Assembly: GCA_029846755.1 (NCBI GenBank)
Contig: JARWBI010000001.1
Location: forward strand, 744,001-808,000
DNA: 64,000 bases
Direction of reading: 5' to 3'
Source of the DNA: Falsirhodobacter flavus
Lineage (GTDB): Bacteria > Pseudomonadota > Alphaproteobacteria > Rhodobacterales > Rhodobacteraceae
Part shown: one piece after another, positions 42,064 through 51,065 of the stretch
Layout of the letters: every line of letters begins with the position of its first letter
Position numbering within the stretch: position 1 is the stretch's first letter
Program-made: the position numbers and the translations under genes
The notes under the pieces: model-generated
Database searches by the model: none
What the model saw: only the letters and a program-made list of their open reading frames with translations
What the model was told of the DNA's origin: nothing

Positions 42064-42388
42064 ATCTTCGTCACTGTCGAACCGCACTGTGCAGGTCTTC
42101 GAGACCGATGCCGGAACGCTGTGGAAGCCGTCGAAGAGCCCCGCGTAGGGCACAAGGTGCGGGCGTTCCGCTTCGAACATCTCCCAGACCGTCTTCTCGC
42201 TTACCTCGGGATGACGATGGGTCTTGGCATAGGCCACGCATTTGTCGAGCAACCATGCGTTCAGCTCCTCGAGGCTCTTCACGCGCAAACGCGGCGTGAA
42301 GAAGCGCTCCCGCACCAGCCCGACCTGGTTCTCGACTTGGCCCTTCTCTCATCCGGAAGCCGGGGTGCAGGGCCGTTCATTGCGGCGC

Positions 42389-42408
42389 TATTGGTCCGAG
42401 CCCAATGG
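42389..42408. repeat. 20-bp palindromic repeat, copy 2
   Basis: TATTGGTCCGAGCCCAATGG, matching copy 1 at 17 of 20 positions, lies within the extra sequence that breaks istA between its first and second blocks. Confidence 0.6.
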
Positions 42409-43186
42409 ACGGCGGCTGCACCAAGTAATGGCTGCACATCTGCAGGAAACGGCGGTTGTATTGGCGTTCCTTGCCACTGAAGATCGCTTCAACGGCTGTC
42501 TTCGTTCGGCGGGGCCTCGGACCGATGGCGGCGCACGCCTCACTGTCGTAGATCCCGCGGGTGCAGGCCCCCTTCAGGAACGCGAAAGCACGGTCATGGG
42601 CGTCGAACACCATCTCCTGGCTCTCGCGCATATAGGCGCGGGCGAACATCATCCGGCTGTGGCAAAGCCGGAGATGGGCAACCTTCACCGTGACGGTCAC
42701 GCCCGAAATCAGCACGACCTCATGGCTCCAGTCGAACTGGTAAGCTTCGCCGGGAGCGTAGTAGAGCGGCACATAGGCCTCGGCCGTCACCGCCCCTCGG
42801 GTCTGTGACCAGGTTCGCGCAAACCGCCGCACCGCATCGTATCCGCCTTCATATCCGAGGGCCTGCAGCTTCTCGAAGATGCGGATCAGCGTCAGCCGCT
42901 CACGAGATGCCTTCGACGCATTCGAGGACAGAAACTGCTCGAGCGGACCCTGCCACGGCCCGATCCGGGGCAGCGGCTGGCGGCTGCGTTCATAACTGAA
43001 ATCCGTCTCGTCCGACCGAAGTATCTTGCGCACCGTATTACGCGACACGTGCAGTTCCCGGACGATCTTCTTCACCGACCAGCCATGAACATAGAAGGCA
43101 CGCCGGACCCGCGCGATCGTATCCACCCGCTTCATCTCCCCCTCCGCTCGCTGATCCTCCAGCGCACGGTCCGACAAAACATCAGA

Positions 43187-43247
43187 GGGGTCAAAATTGG
43201 ATGCCGATACCCCCCTCTAAGGGGTCAAGATTGCATGCCGAAACACA
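43187..43247. repeat. IS21 subterminal direct repeats and left end
   Basis: GGGGTCAAAATTGGATGCCG at 43187 and GGGGTCAAGATTGCATGCCG at 43221 are the multiple terminal repeats of IS21 elements that bind transposase; the outer one ends in AAACACA at the element boundary. Confidence 0.75.
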
Positions 43248-43297
43248 CCTGATACGACAGGTTGCCGAAGGTGTTCCTGCCCGTCGTGTAGCCCTCG

Positions 43298-44515
43298 CTA
43301 TGAAAATGAACGAGCCGTGAAACCCGGGCGTGATCCCCGGCACCGTGCCACGATGCAAAGGAGGGCGACGAGCGATAGTCCTGCGCCCGCGAGAAACGGC
43401 ATCTGCGATCCGAAGCTGTGCCACAGGAAACCGGCCATGGTGTTTCCCGACAGCACGACCGCGCCCGTCACAAGGTTGAAGCAGCCGAAGGCGCTGCCCT
43501 TCAGGTGATCGGGCGTTGCGCCGGCAATCATTGCGCCTAGCAGGCCTTGGGAGAATCCCATGTGCAGGCCCCACAGCACCGTCCCAAGGACATAGACCCA
43601 GATCCCCGCTGCGAAGGCGAGCGCAAGATGCGCCGCGATGAGGAACCCGAGGCTGCAGATCAGCAGGCCGGAAGTTCCGATCCGGTCGGCCAGCCTGCCC
43701 ACTGGAAACGCGGTCAATCCATAGGCCGCGTGCATGACGACAAGGGACAAGGGGACCCAAGCCGGGGCGAAACCCGCCTCCATCGACTTCAGAAGGACGA
43801 AAGCCTCGCTGAACCGCGCAAGCATGATGATGGAGGCCAGCCCGATCACGGCCCAGACCGCGCGATTGAGCCGGAACGCGTCTGCAAGGCGGAAGCCCCC
43901 TCGCTTTGCCGGGCGGCGGCCTGCGGGTTCCTTGACGAAGAAGATCAACACCAGCATGCACAATGCAGCGGGGATGGCGGCCACCCAGAAGACCGACTGG
44001 ATATCCCCCGCCAGGAGGATCATCGCGGCAACGGCGATGATCGGGCCGACGAACCCGCCCACCGTGTCGAGCGACTTGCGCAGCCCGAAGCTGGCGCCCC
44101 GGATCTCCGGCGGGCTGACGGCGGCGACGATGGCATCGCGCGGGGTGCCGCGGATGCCCTTTCCCACGCGGTCCATCGCCTTGGCCAGCACGATCTGGTC
44201 AAGGCTGGCCGCCCAGGGAAAAACGAGCCGTGACAAGGCACCCAGCCCGTAACCCAGCACCGCAATCGGCTTTGCGCGCCCGCCGATGTCGGACAGGAGC
44301 CCGGACAGGAATTTCACCGCCGTGGCGATCGCGACCGACAGCCCTTCGATGAAGCCGATGGCCAAGGCCGAAGCGCCCAGCCCGCCGGCAAGATACAGCG
44401 GCAGCAGGGCATTTATCATCTCGGACGAGATATCCATCAGCAGGCTGACGAATCCCAGCATCCAAACCGTCATCGGAATGGCAGGACGCGAGTCGGGGCG
44501 GGGCAAACTGGTCAT
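43298..44515 (-). CDS. MFS transporter
   Basis: A 405-residue major facilitator with about twelve hydrophobic helices. Conserved turns include DISSEMINALLPLYLAGGLGAS, SDIGGRAKP (loop 2-3 motif A) and DRVGKGIRGTPRDAIVAAVSP, the last typical of the YbfB/AraJ-like drug or sugar exporter subgroup seen near metal-resistance genes. Start 44515 is the first ATG before the first helix. The IS21 remnant lies just downstream. Confidence 0.85.
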   Translation of the reverse strand: MTSLPRPDSRPAIPMTVWMLGFVSLLMDISSEMINALLPLYLAGGLGASALAIGFIEGLSVAIATAVKFLSGLLSDIGGRAKPIAVLGYGLGALSRLVFPWAASLDQIVLAKAMDRVGKGIRGTPRDAIVAAVSPPEIRGASFGLRKSLDTVGGFVGPIIAVAAMILLAGDIQSVFWVAAIPAALCMLVLIFFVKEPAGRRPAKRGGFRLADAFRLNRAVWAVIGLASIIMLARFSEAFVLLKSMEAGFAPAWVPLSLVVMHAAYGLTAFPVGRLADRIGTSGLLICSLGFLIAAHLALAFAAGIWVYVLGTVLWGLHMGFSQGLLGAMIAGATPDHLKGSAFGCFNLVTGAVVLSGNTMAGFLWHSFGSQMPFLAGAGLSLVALLCIVARCRGSRPGFTARSFS

Positions 44516-44558
44516 GGGCGTCCCGGGTGCGGTGTCACATCCCAAGACCACGATCCTG

Positions 44559-44573
44559 TGTTGCAAGGCAACA
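44559..44573. promoter_or_regulatory. Palindrome in divergent promoter region
   Basis: TGTTGC-AAG-GCAACA is a perfect 6+6 inverted repeat between the MFS start (44515) and the small gene at 44684. Likely a regulator site; the regulator is unknown. Confidence 0.4.
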
Positions 44574-44683
44574 GGTATCGGTTCGTCCGGTCACAGCCGC
44601 CGCCCGGGCAGGGGCATTCTGACCACTTGTGGCGGGATCCGCGATCTTTCAAGTTCGGGGGGGAAACAGGATAAGGCACGTCC

Positions 44684-44824
44684 ATGACACGACATCCTTC
44701 GGACGAAGACCGGCAAGACCCCAAGACACCCCGGCAGCGCGCCATCTGGGTTATGATATTCTGCGTGGTCGGGATGTCGGTCATGGCCTCCGTCATCATG
44801 GCGTTTCGGCTGATGTCGCTTTGA
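44684..44824 (+). CDS. Small single-span membrane protein (46 aa)
   Basis: ATG at 44684. A hydrophilic N-terminus (TRHPSDEDRQDPKTPRQRA) is followed by one helix (IWVMIFCVVGMSVMASVIMAF). It is between the MFS and TerC genes; unknown function. Upstream purine-rich GGGGGGGAAACAGGA may act as ribosome site, though distant. Confidence 0.5.
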   Translation: MTRHPSDEDRQDPKTPRQRAIWVMIFCVVGMSVMASVIMAFRLMSL

Positions 44825-44840
44825 CCGGCTCGGCCTGCCC

Positions 44841-45473
44841 CTAGTGCAGGCAGAGCGCCGGGAGGATGCCTGCGCAGGCGACTTCCTCGGTCCCTTCAAA
44901 GATCATCCGCAGGGCGACGAACAGGATCACGGCAAGGCCGATCCACGCGATGAAGCGATATTTGTGCAGCAGTCGGGCGATCAGGGTCGCGGCAGCGCCC
45001 ATCAGCACGACCGAGATGATGAGCCCGATGACCAGCACCTCGGCATGTTCGCGGGCGGCCCCGGCGACGGCAAGGACGTTGTCCAGCGACATCGACAGAT
45101 CTGCGATGATGATCTGGATCATCGCCTGACGGAAGCCCTTCTTCGGCCCCTGCGATGCGGCATCGACGGCATCCGGATCCTCGCCGCCCTCGCGAATCTC
45201 GCGATACATCTTCCAGCAGACCCAGAGCAGCAGGATGCCCCCTGCAAGCGTCAGCCCGACAATGGCCAGAAGCTGGACGGCGACGAGCGCGAGCAGAATG
45301 CGCAGGATGACCGCGCCGCCGATGCCCCAGAAGATCACCCGGCGGCGGATCGAAGGGTCGACGCCCGCCGCCGCCATTCCGACGACGACCGCATTGTCCC
45401 CTGCAAGGACGACGTCGATGAAAAGCACCTGCAAAAGGGCATAGAATTCCGCAGTGAGAAAATCCTGGGTCAA
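44841..45473 (-). CDS. TerC family integral membrane protein
   Basis: A 210-residue membrane protein. The paired family motifs DVVLAGDNAVVVGMA and DLSMSLDNVLAVAGAA, each with conserved Asp and Asn, mark TerC/Alx/YjbE-type proteins implicated in manganese export or metal insertion. The start is TTG 45473 (AATTC-coding region follows). The upstream region has an inverted repeat at 45549-45573 but no recognisable yybP-ykoY riboswitch. Confidence 0.85.
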   Translation of the reverse strand: MTQDFLTAEFYALLQVLFIDVVLAGDNAVVVGMAAAGVDPSIRRRVIFWGIGGAVILRILLALVAVQLLAIVGLTLAGGILLLWVCWKMYREIREGGEDPDAVDAASQGPKKGFRQAMIQIIIADLSMSLDNVLAVAGAAREHAEVLVIGLIISVVLMGAAATLIARLLHKYRFIAWIGLAVILFVALRMIFEGTEEVACAGILPALCLH

Positions 45474-45548
45474 GCCGGGTATCCGTTATGGTTCTGGGTG
45501 AATGTTCGCCCGGCACTGTGACCCGACACGGGCTGGCTTGTCGAGGAC

Positions 45549-45573
45549 AAACTGCGACAGTCTGCCGCAGTTT
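45549..45573. promoter_or_regulatory. Inverted repeat upstream of TerC gene
   Basis: AAACTGCG-N9-CGCAGTTT is a perfect 8+8 repeat about 75 bases upstream of the TerC start, able to form an RNA hairpin in the minus-strand leader or serve as a dimer operator. Confidence 0.45.
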
Positions 45574-45693
45574 CTTCACAAGCCACTGCCGCTTTTCCAC
45601 ACGATTCCACGTTTCTGGACGGCCCACGGCCTATGGAGTGGTTTACGATAAGCGGGAAGAACTTGCGTAAACAAAGATCGGTTCCGCGGCAGA

Positions 45694-45711
45694 TTGTCAC
45701 AACTTCGTTAT
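45694..45711 (+). promoter_or_regulatory. Possible Pho box
   Basis: TTGTCAC-AACT-TCGTTAT has the 7-4-7 layout of PhoB boxes (CTGTCAT repeats); the first half matches well, the second weakly. It lies 53 bases upstream of the PstS-like start. Confidence 0.35.
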
Positions 45712-45763
45712 GACCCGGCGATAGCTGATGCGAGGAAAGCGTTGCCTCGTGGGAGATCGCCGA

Positions 45764-46876
45764 ATGCTCGCATCACGTCCCGACGGAATGGAAGTCGCCC
45801 GTCAGCCCTGGAGCCTCGGTCGCCGGATCGCGACTTCAGCGCTTGCCTTCACTGCCATTGGCTTCATCGTCTTCGCCGCTGCGGGTAGCAGCGACGAAGG
45901 GCGGCTGCGGGGGGCCGGATCGACACTGGCCAACCCGATCCTGCAACGGGTGTCCACCTCGTATCAGGGTTACCTTGCGGCAGACCGCGTCGATCCGGCC
46001 CAGCAGCAGGGAAACAGCGCCGACTGGGTCGCCGGGGCCGGCGCGCTCGATTACGATCCGGTCGGATCGGTGGGCGGACTGGTCCGGCTGGACGATCCCG
46101 CGACCGTCTTCGCCGTGACCGAAGTGCCGATGTCGCCCGCCGATCTGAACCGGGAAGGGCGGATGCAATTCCCGCTGATCCTTGGCGCAACGGCCCCGGT
46201 CGTGAACCTCGATCTGGGGGGTGGCACGCTGGTGCTGGATGCCGGATTGCTGTCGGCGATCTATTCCGGGCAGATCACTCGCTGGTCCGACCCCGCGATT
46301 GCGGCATTGAACGGCGGCGCCGCGCTGCCCGATCAGCCGATCGCGGTCCATCACCGCAGCGACGGTTCGGGATCGAGCTGGACCTTCACAGGCTATCTGG
46401 CGCAGGAACCGGGCTGGGCGCCAGGGCAGGCGGCCCAGATGGATTGGCCCGTGGGCGAAGGTGCCAAGGGCAGCCGCGGCATGATCGACGCGGTCAAGGC
46501 TGTGGACGGCGCCATCGGCTATGCCGAGGTCGGGCAGGCCAGCCGCGCGGGGCTGAAGGTTGTGCGTCTGGTCGATGCCGGGGGACGGACGGTCGAACCC
46601 TCGCCCGAAACGATCCGCGCCGCAGCCACCGTCGATGGCTGGAGCGCCGAGACGCAGGCCACCCCGCCCGACAGCGAAGGCTGGCCCATGACGGCCACCG
46701 TCTATGTCGTCATGCGCAAGGACGAGCCGCAGAACCCGCGGGCGCTGGCCTTCTTCCGTTATTTCTATGCCGAGGCCGCCCGCCGTGCCGATGTCCTCGG
46801 CTATGTCCCGCTGCCGGATGACACGGTGCGGGCCATCGAAGCCCATTGGGGCGAAATTCTTAACAAGCAGTCCTGA
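45764..46876 (+). CDS. PstS-like phosphate-binding protein
   Basis: About 370 residues. It begins with a basic region and a membrane/signal helix (IATSALAFTAIGFIVFAAAG). LRGAGSTLANPILQRVSTSYQ is the phosphate-binding start of PstS proteins. Typical later motifs are YSGQITRWSDPAIAALNGG, HHRSDGSGSSWTFTGYL and GAIGYAEVGQA. There are no pstCAB genes; instead a Na/Pi cotransporter gene follows after 32 bases. Start 45764 has GGGAGA 8 bases upstream; ATG 45728 is possible. Confidence 0.85.
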   Translation: MLASRPDGMEVARQPWSLGRRIATSALAFTAIGFIVFAAAGSSDEGRLRGAGSTLANPILQRVSTSYQGYLAADRVDPAQQQGNSADWVAGAGALDYDPVGSVGGLVRLDDPATVFAVTEVPMSPADLNREGRMQFPLILGATAPVVNLDLGGGTLVLDAGLLSAIYSGQITRWSDPAIAALNGGAALPDQPIAVHHRSDGSGSSWTFTGYLAQEPGWAPGQAAQMDWPVGEGAKGSRGMIDAVKAVDGAIGYAEVGQASRAGLKVVRLVDAGGRTVEPSPETIRAAATVDGWSAETQATPPDSEGWPMTATVYVVMRKDEPQNPRALAFFRYFYAEAARRADVLGYVPLPDDTVRAIEAHWGEILNKQS

Positions 46877-46908
46877 ACCGGCGCATCGCGCCAATCAGAG
46901 GTGGTATC

Positions 46909-48633
46909 GTGGAAGTCGATCTGTTCAAGGAAATACTCGTTCCCGTGATAGGGGGGCTGGGAATCTTTCTTCTTGGCCTCGAATTCATGGCTAGCGGGAT
47001 TCAGGCCCTTTCGGTCAACAAGATGCGCGAGTGGCTGGCCAAGATGGCCGGCACCCCGATCAAGGGCGTGATGGCGGGAACGATCATCACGGGGATCATC
47101 CAGTCCTCGACCGCGATGACGGTGATGACGGTCGGCCTTGTGAATGCCGGGGTGCTGGGCCTGCGCTCGGCCATTTCGGTCATCATGGGTGCCAATATCG
47201 GCACCACGCTGGGCAACGGGCTGATCGCGTTGCCGCTTGGCCCGCTGGGTCTGCTGTTCGGCGGCATCTTCGCGACGGTCTATTGTTTCGCGAAATCGGA
47301 CCGGGTCCGGAACATCTCGTTGGCGGCGATGGGCTTCTCGCTGATCTTCTATGGTCTGAACCTGATGACAGGGGGCCTCAAGCCGCTGCGCAAGATGCCC
47401 GAGGTGCTGGATCTGATCCAGTCGCTGGACGCGGGCAGCTTCGGCGGGGTCATCGCCTGCGTGCTGATCGCGGCGCTGATCACGGCGCTGATCCATTCGT
47501 CCTCGGCGACCATCGGCATCGTGATGGGCCTTGGCGCGTCTGGCATCCTGTCGTGGGAAACCGCCATCGCCTTTGCCGTCGGCGCCGACCTTGGCACCAC
47601 GATCACCTCGTGGCTCGCCTCGCTCAACCTGTCCAAGAACGCCAAACGGGCGGCCTATGCCCATATCAGCTTCAACTTCATCGGTGTCGCTGTGGTGCTG
47701 GCGCTGTTCTTCCCGGCGATCTGGCTGCTGAAAAGCGCGCTTGGCCTCTGGGGGATCGATCCGGGCGCAGTGGTCATGGTGGACGGGCAGGAAACCTATC
47801 CCGGCGTTCCGGTCGTGATCGGCGTCTTCTCGATCGTGTTCAACATCTTCAACGTGTTGATCCTGTTCCCCTTCGTGAACACCTTCGACCGCGTCCTGTC
47901 GCGGGTCGGGCATAACCAGGCCGACGATATCGAGGATTATTCGGTTCCGCGTTTCCTTGACCGCAAGCTGATCGCGGATTTCAACGCCGCGCTGCCGACC
48001 GTCCAGCAAGAGGCGCATCGCCACCTGCAGGCCGGTGCGATCTTCCTCGATATCGCGCGCGGCAAGAAGGGCGCGCCTGCCGATCCGGTGGAACATTACA
48101 ACGCCACCGACCTGCTGAGCCGCGAGATCCGGTCCTATTCCTCGCAACTGTTCCAGGACGGGCTGTCGCGCGAACAGCTGGACCTCGTCGCCTCTCTGAT
48201 CGAGGAGGTGGACTTCACCTCGGCCCTGTCGGAATCGCTGTATCAGATCGCCCGCCGGGTGAAGCGCGAGCCTTTTTCGGATGCCGCGCGCGAAGTGCTG
48301 GCCCTGGGGCTGGAGCGTCTGGACCAGCAGGTGAACACGGTCCTGTTCGCACCGGGGATGCAGCCGCGCATGCCCGCCGGGCACAGCACCGTTCCGGGGG
48401 TCGAGGAACTGCGCTGGAAGGCGCTGCAAAGCCGCGAGGTGGCCGCGACCGAGAAGGGCGCGCTGCTGGCACTGCTGGGGTCGATCGAGCGGGCCGAGGG
48501 CCTTATCGACCGGATCAAGGCGGAACGCGCATCGGTCGACCGCGACGCGATCATCCACAATGCGCCGCCGTCGACCCCCGTGCAGCCGCGCCGCGACGCC
48601 TCCTCGACCGACGGGCTGGTTCCTGCGGAATAG
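46909..48633 (+). CDS. Na+/phosphate cotransporter family protein (NptA/YjbB-like) with PhoU-like tail
   Basis: A 574-residue protein. The N-terminal 330 residues hold two Na_Pi_cotrans repeats with the inverted QSST-type motifs (TGIIQSSTAMTVMTVGLVNAG; TALIHSSSATIGIVMGLGASG) and GANIGTT / GADLGTT. The C-terminal part (about 350-550) is a helical PhoU-like domain. GTG start at 46909 with AGAGGTGG upstream. Family members mediate Na-coupled phosphate uptake or export; pairing with a PstS-like protein suggests uptake. Confidence 0.9.
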   Translation: MEVDLFKEILVPVIGGLGIFLLGLEFMASGIQALSVNKMREWLAKMAGTPIKGVMAGTIITGIIQSSTAMTVMTVGLVNAGVLGLRSAISVIMGANIGTTLGNGLIALPLGPLGLLFGGIFATVYCFAKSDRVRNISLAAMGFSLIFYGLNLMTGGLKPLRKMPEVLDLIQSLDAGSFGGVIACVLIAALITALIHSSSATIGIVMGLGASGILSWETAIAFAVGADLGTTITSWLASLNLSKNAKRAAYAHISFNFIGVAVVLALFFPAIWLLKSALGLWGIDPGAVVMVDGQETYPGVPVVIGVFSIVFNIFNVLILFPFVNTFDRVLSRVGHNQADDIEDYSVPRFLDRKLIADFNAALPTVQQEAHRHLQAGAIFLDIARGKKGAPADPVEHYNATDLLSREIRSYSSQLFQDGLSREQLDLVASLIEEVDFTSALSESLYQIARRVKREPFSDAAREVLALGLERLDQQVNTVLFAPGMQPRMPAGHSTVPGVEELRWKALQSREVAATEKGALLALLGSIERAEGLIDRIKAERASVDRDAIIHNAPPSTPVQPRRDASSTDGLVPAE

Positions 48634-48654
48634 CCGTCTGAAGATCAGTCTCGG

Positions 48655-48679
48655 GGCCCGGCAGAAATGCCGGGCCTTT
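48655..48679 (+). terminator. Rho-independent terminator after Na/Pi gene
   Basis: GGCCCGGCA and TGCCGGGCC form a 9-bp stem with GAAA loop, followed by TTT. It lies 22 bases after the cotransporter stop. Confidence 0.85.
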
Positions 48680-48792
48680 GGCATTTGCCCGCGTGATAAA
48701 TCCGTCGCCCCGCCGTCGCACAGCCGACACGCGCCTGAGGCAAACGCCTGATCTTCTTCAACTGTCGATTCTGACACATGAAGGAATGCAGG

Positions 48793-49113
48793 ATGAAAGA
48801 CGATCGCGACTTCGAAACGGTGCTTGATCTGACGGCATTCGTTGCCGAACTTCGGCGCCTTGCCGATACGCTGGAGGCGAACGAGACCTTCACCATCGAA
48901 ATGGGCGGCGAGATGGTGGAGATCCCCGCCGATGCCGGCTTCTCGATCGAGCTGGAGACCGAGGGCGACCGCGGCGAGCTGGAATTTCAGCTTAAATGGG
49001 GCACCGAGGAGGAAGACGACGAAGAAGAAGGCGAGGACGAGACCCAGCCGGACGACCGCGCCGAGGTAGAGAACGAGGCCGAGATCGCGCCTTCGACCGA
49101 GAAGGTTCACTGA
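48793..49113 (+). CDS. Amphi-Trp domain protein
   Basis: A 106-residue acidic protein. The segment LTAFVAELRRLADTLEANETF, then VEIPADAGFSIELETEGDRGELEFQLKW, ends at the Trp that names the amphi-Trp domain. A very acidic C-terminal tail follows (EEEDDEEEGEDE). ATG 48793 preferred over 48778 because AAGGA lies 8 bases upstream. Function unknown. Confidence 0.8.
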   Translation: MKDDRDFETVLDLTAFVAELRRLADTLEANETFTIEMGGEMVEIPADAGFSIELETEGDRGELEFQLKWGTEEEDDEEEGEDETQPDDRAEVENEAEIAPSTEKVH

Positions 49114-49157
49114 GAATCGATGCTGCCCGGATCGCGCCGCGATCCGGGCAACGCCTT

Positions 49158-50315
49158 TCAGGTCGGATCGTCGCGGTGGATGTCATGCACCGTCATGCCC
49201 ACGCTTTCGGGTGGCTTTTCCAACCACGGCTTGTGGCGCAGCGTGCGGACCGTGTCGCGATAGCCTGAAGCCCAATGTTCGCGCATCGACATCCCCGAGA
49301 ATTCATAATCCTTGGCGTCGCTTTCATAGATGCGCGGCTGATAGATCAGATGGACGATGTTGATCTGCGGCACATCCTCCATCTGACGCAGGAAGGCCTT
49401 CTCCTCGGCGCTGCGCTGATCCTCGGGGACCTTCAGCAGCGCGTCGTGCAGTCGCAGGTTCAGATTGTGCAGCCGGCGGAAGGTGTCGGTGTTGTTGCGC
49501 GTGCGGCTGGAATACATGATGTCCTTGTGCCGCGTCATCACGGCGCCCATGTCGCGGGGAAGGGCGCCGCGGGCGCTGAACAGGTCGATCTGGAACGCCA
49601 GCGTGTCGCGCAGCGTGTCCTGTTCCAGCAGGTATTGCAGCGGCGTGTTCGACACGATGCCGCCGTCCCAATAGAAGTCGTTGTCGATCTCCACCGGCGG
49701 GAAAGCCGGGGGCAGCGCGCCCGAGGCCATGACGTGCCGCGCGTCCAATTCTTCCAAAGCGCTGTCGAAGTAACGAAAGTTGCCCGTCGCCACATTCACC
49801 GCCCCGACGCTGAGCCGCCGTTCGCCGTTGTTGACGATGCGCCAGTCCACCAGCCGGTTCAGCGTGATCTCCAGCTCTGCCGTGTCATAGAAGCTGGTCG
49901 CCCCCGCCGCGCCCGCCATCGCAAACCACGGGTTCGTCTGGCGCGGGGCGAAGAAGCCGGGCAGGCCGGTCGTCATCGTCATCATGGCGCTGTGCTGGTT
50001 GCGCCAGCGGCGGAACATGTCGCCCTCGGGGGTGAAGGCCCAGACCTTGCGTTTGGACACGGTTTCCCAAAAATCGCGAAGCCGGTCGACCTGATCGCCC
50101 GGCTTGTTGCCCGCGATGATGGCCGCATTGATCGCGCCGATCGACACGCCCGACAGCCAGCTTGCGTTGATCCCGGCTTCGTGCAGCGCCTCGAACACGC
50201 CGGCCTGATAGGCGCCAAGCGCACCGCCGCCCTGAAGCACCAGCGCGACGGTGTGATAGGGTTTCAGGATCTCGGCGATATGCTGCGACTGTCTTGCCTC
50301 GGGCATATCCTTCAC
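49158..50315 (-). CDS. Patatin-like phospholipase (DUF3734 type)
   Basis: A 385-residue hydrolase. The oxyanion GGGALGAYQ and nucleophile GVSIG give the patatin Ser; the partner Asp is in [10 protein letters not shown] (DGG). The C-terminal third ([24 protein letters not shown]) is the DUF3734 extension. GTG 50315 is chosen because GGAGG lies 7 bases upstream and it overlaps the decarboxylase stop (GTGA). It is the last gene of an operon with hydroxybutyrate genes, so PHB or lipid hydrolysis is plausible. Confidence 0.85.
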   Translation of the reverse strand: MKDMPEARQSQHIAEILKPYHTVALVLQGGGALGAYQAGVFEALHEAGINASWLSGVSIGAINAAIIAGNKPGDQVDRLRDFWETVSKRKVWAFTPEGDMFRRWRNQHSAMMTMTTGLPGFFAPRQTNPWFAMAGAAGATSFYDTAELEITLNRLVDWRIVNNGERRLSVGAVNVATGNFRYFDSALEELDARHVMASGALPPAFPPVEIDNDFYWDGGIVSNTPLQYLLEQDTLRDTLAFQIDLFSARGALPRDMGAVMTRHKDIMYSSRTRNNTDTFRRLHNLNLRLHDALLKVPEDQRSAEEKAFLRQMEDVPQINIVHLIYQPRIYESDAKDYEFSGMSMREHWASGYRDTVRTLRHKPWLEKPPESVGMTVHDIHRDDPT

Positions 50316-51055
50316 TTCGTATCCTCCAGGTAATCGTGGACGACCTCGCCCATGGCGAGGGTCAGGTCGGCGGTGAAATGCAGGGCCGAGACGACCTCCA
50401 GCACCGGAAGGCGCGCGACATCCGCGATGACATGGCGGAACAGTTGCAGATCGGCGGGCGCGCTCCAAGCCTCCTTCACCGTGATGTCGGTCAGGTGATA
50501 GCGGACAAGCTCGCAGATGCGGGGGGTGGCATCGACATGCGGGATGATCTTCACGAGGAAGTTCGGCTTTTCCATCGCATGACGAACGTCCTCGGTGCTG
50601 ACGGCCTGATGCTTGTAGCCCATCGTCGCCGTGGCACAGAGGACCGATCCGTAATGCAGCGTGCCCAGCAGCACCTCGCCCTCATGCGACAGCTTGGGCG
50701 AGGCGAGCTTCTTCGGGAAACCCCAGATCTCGCGCCCGCCCGCGATAGGGGCATCGTCGTCCAGATACATGGCATGGACATAGACGCCGTCCTGCCCGTC
50801 GTGACGCACCGGGATCACCTGACCGGATTCGGTGTAATCGCCGAAGCCGGTCGAATCCGGCATGCGGATGAACTCGTATTTCACCAGCGGTTCGGTCGCC
50901 TCCAGCGGTTCGGGAACCACGGCGCGCAGGGCGTCCATATCGGTGCGATAGGTGATGATGACGTATTCGCGGTTGAAGAACCGATACGGCCCCTTGGGAT
51001 AGGCCGGGTTGGTCAGCGGCATCGCATAGGCGCTGCGGATATCCTGCGGTTTCAT
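50312..51055 (-). CDS. adc: Acetoacetate decarboxylase
   Basis: A 247-residue enzyme converting acetoacetate to acetone and CO2. The Schiff-base lysine region [15 protein letters not shown] is intact; upstream [25 protein letters not shown] and [22 protein letters not shown] are typical. It lies between the hydroxybutyrate dehydrogenase (10-base gap) and the patatin (GTGA overlap), supporting a ketone body branch. Confidence 0.92.
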   Translation of the reverse strand: MKPQDIRSAYAMPLTNPAYPKGPYRFFNREYVIITYRTDMDALRAVVPEPLEATEPLVKYEFIRMPDSTGFGDYTESGQVIPVRHDGQDGVYVHAMYLDDDAPIAGGREIWGFPKKLASPKLSHEGEVLLGTLHYGSVLCATATMGYKHQAVSTEDVRHAMEKPNFLVKIIPHVDATPRICELVRYHLTDITVKEAWSAPADLQLFRHVIADVARLPVLEVVSALHFTADLTLAMGEVVHDYLEDTK

Positions 51056-51065
51056 CTGGGCCCCC

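Larger units (their letters stand above)
41500..43135 (-). pseudogene. istA: IS21 transposase IstA, disrupted
   Basis: Three blocks in different frames give one IstA. N-terminal HTH and core from ATG 43135 (MKRVDTIARVRRAFYVHGWS, HVSRNTVRKIL, YQFDWSHEVVLISG) to about 42415. The middle block (RERFFTPRLRVKSLEELNAW to KTCTVRFDS) runs to about 42075. The C-terminal block (YSVLATAVGRPVEVHAYADR, DPWHYVPVLARKPGALRNG) runs from about 42030. Short extra sequences at 42374-42412 and 42031-42075 replace or interrupt conserved codons. Confidence 0.8.
41481..43247 (-). mobile_element. IS21 family element, decayed fragment
   Basis: On the minus strand: IS21-type end at 43247 with two subterminal repeats, a broken istA, and the first few codons of istB (ATG at 41517 with AGGAGG upstream) before the element stops at the junction with IS66. 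istB and the right end are lost. Two small insertions disrupt istA. Confidence 0.8.

Noticed and set aside
45474-45690. yybP-ykoY manganese riboswitch upstream of TerC
   Set aside because: The conserved GGGGAGTAG-type core and paired elements are not present.
46801-49110. 769-codon minus-strand open frame
   Set aside because: Antisense to the Na/Pi cotransporter and amphi-Trp genes, very His/Arg-rich.
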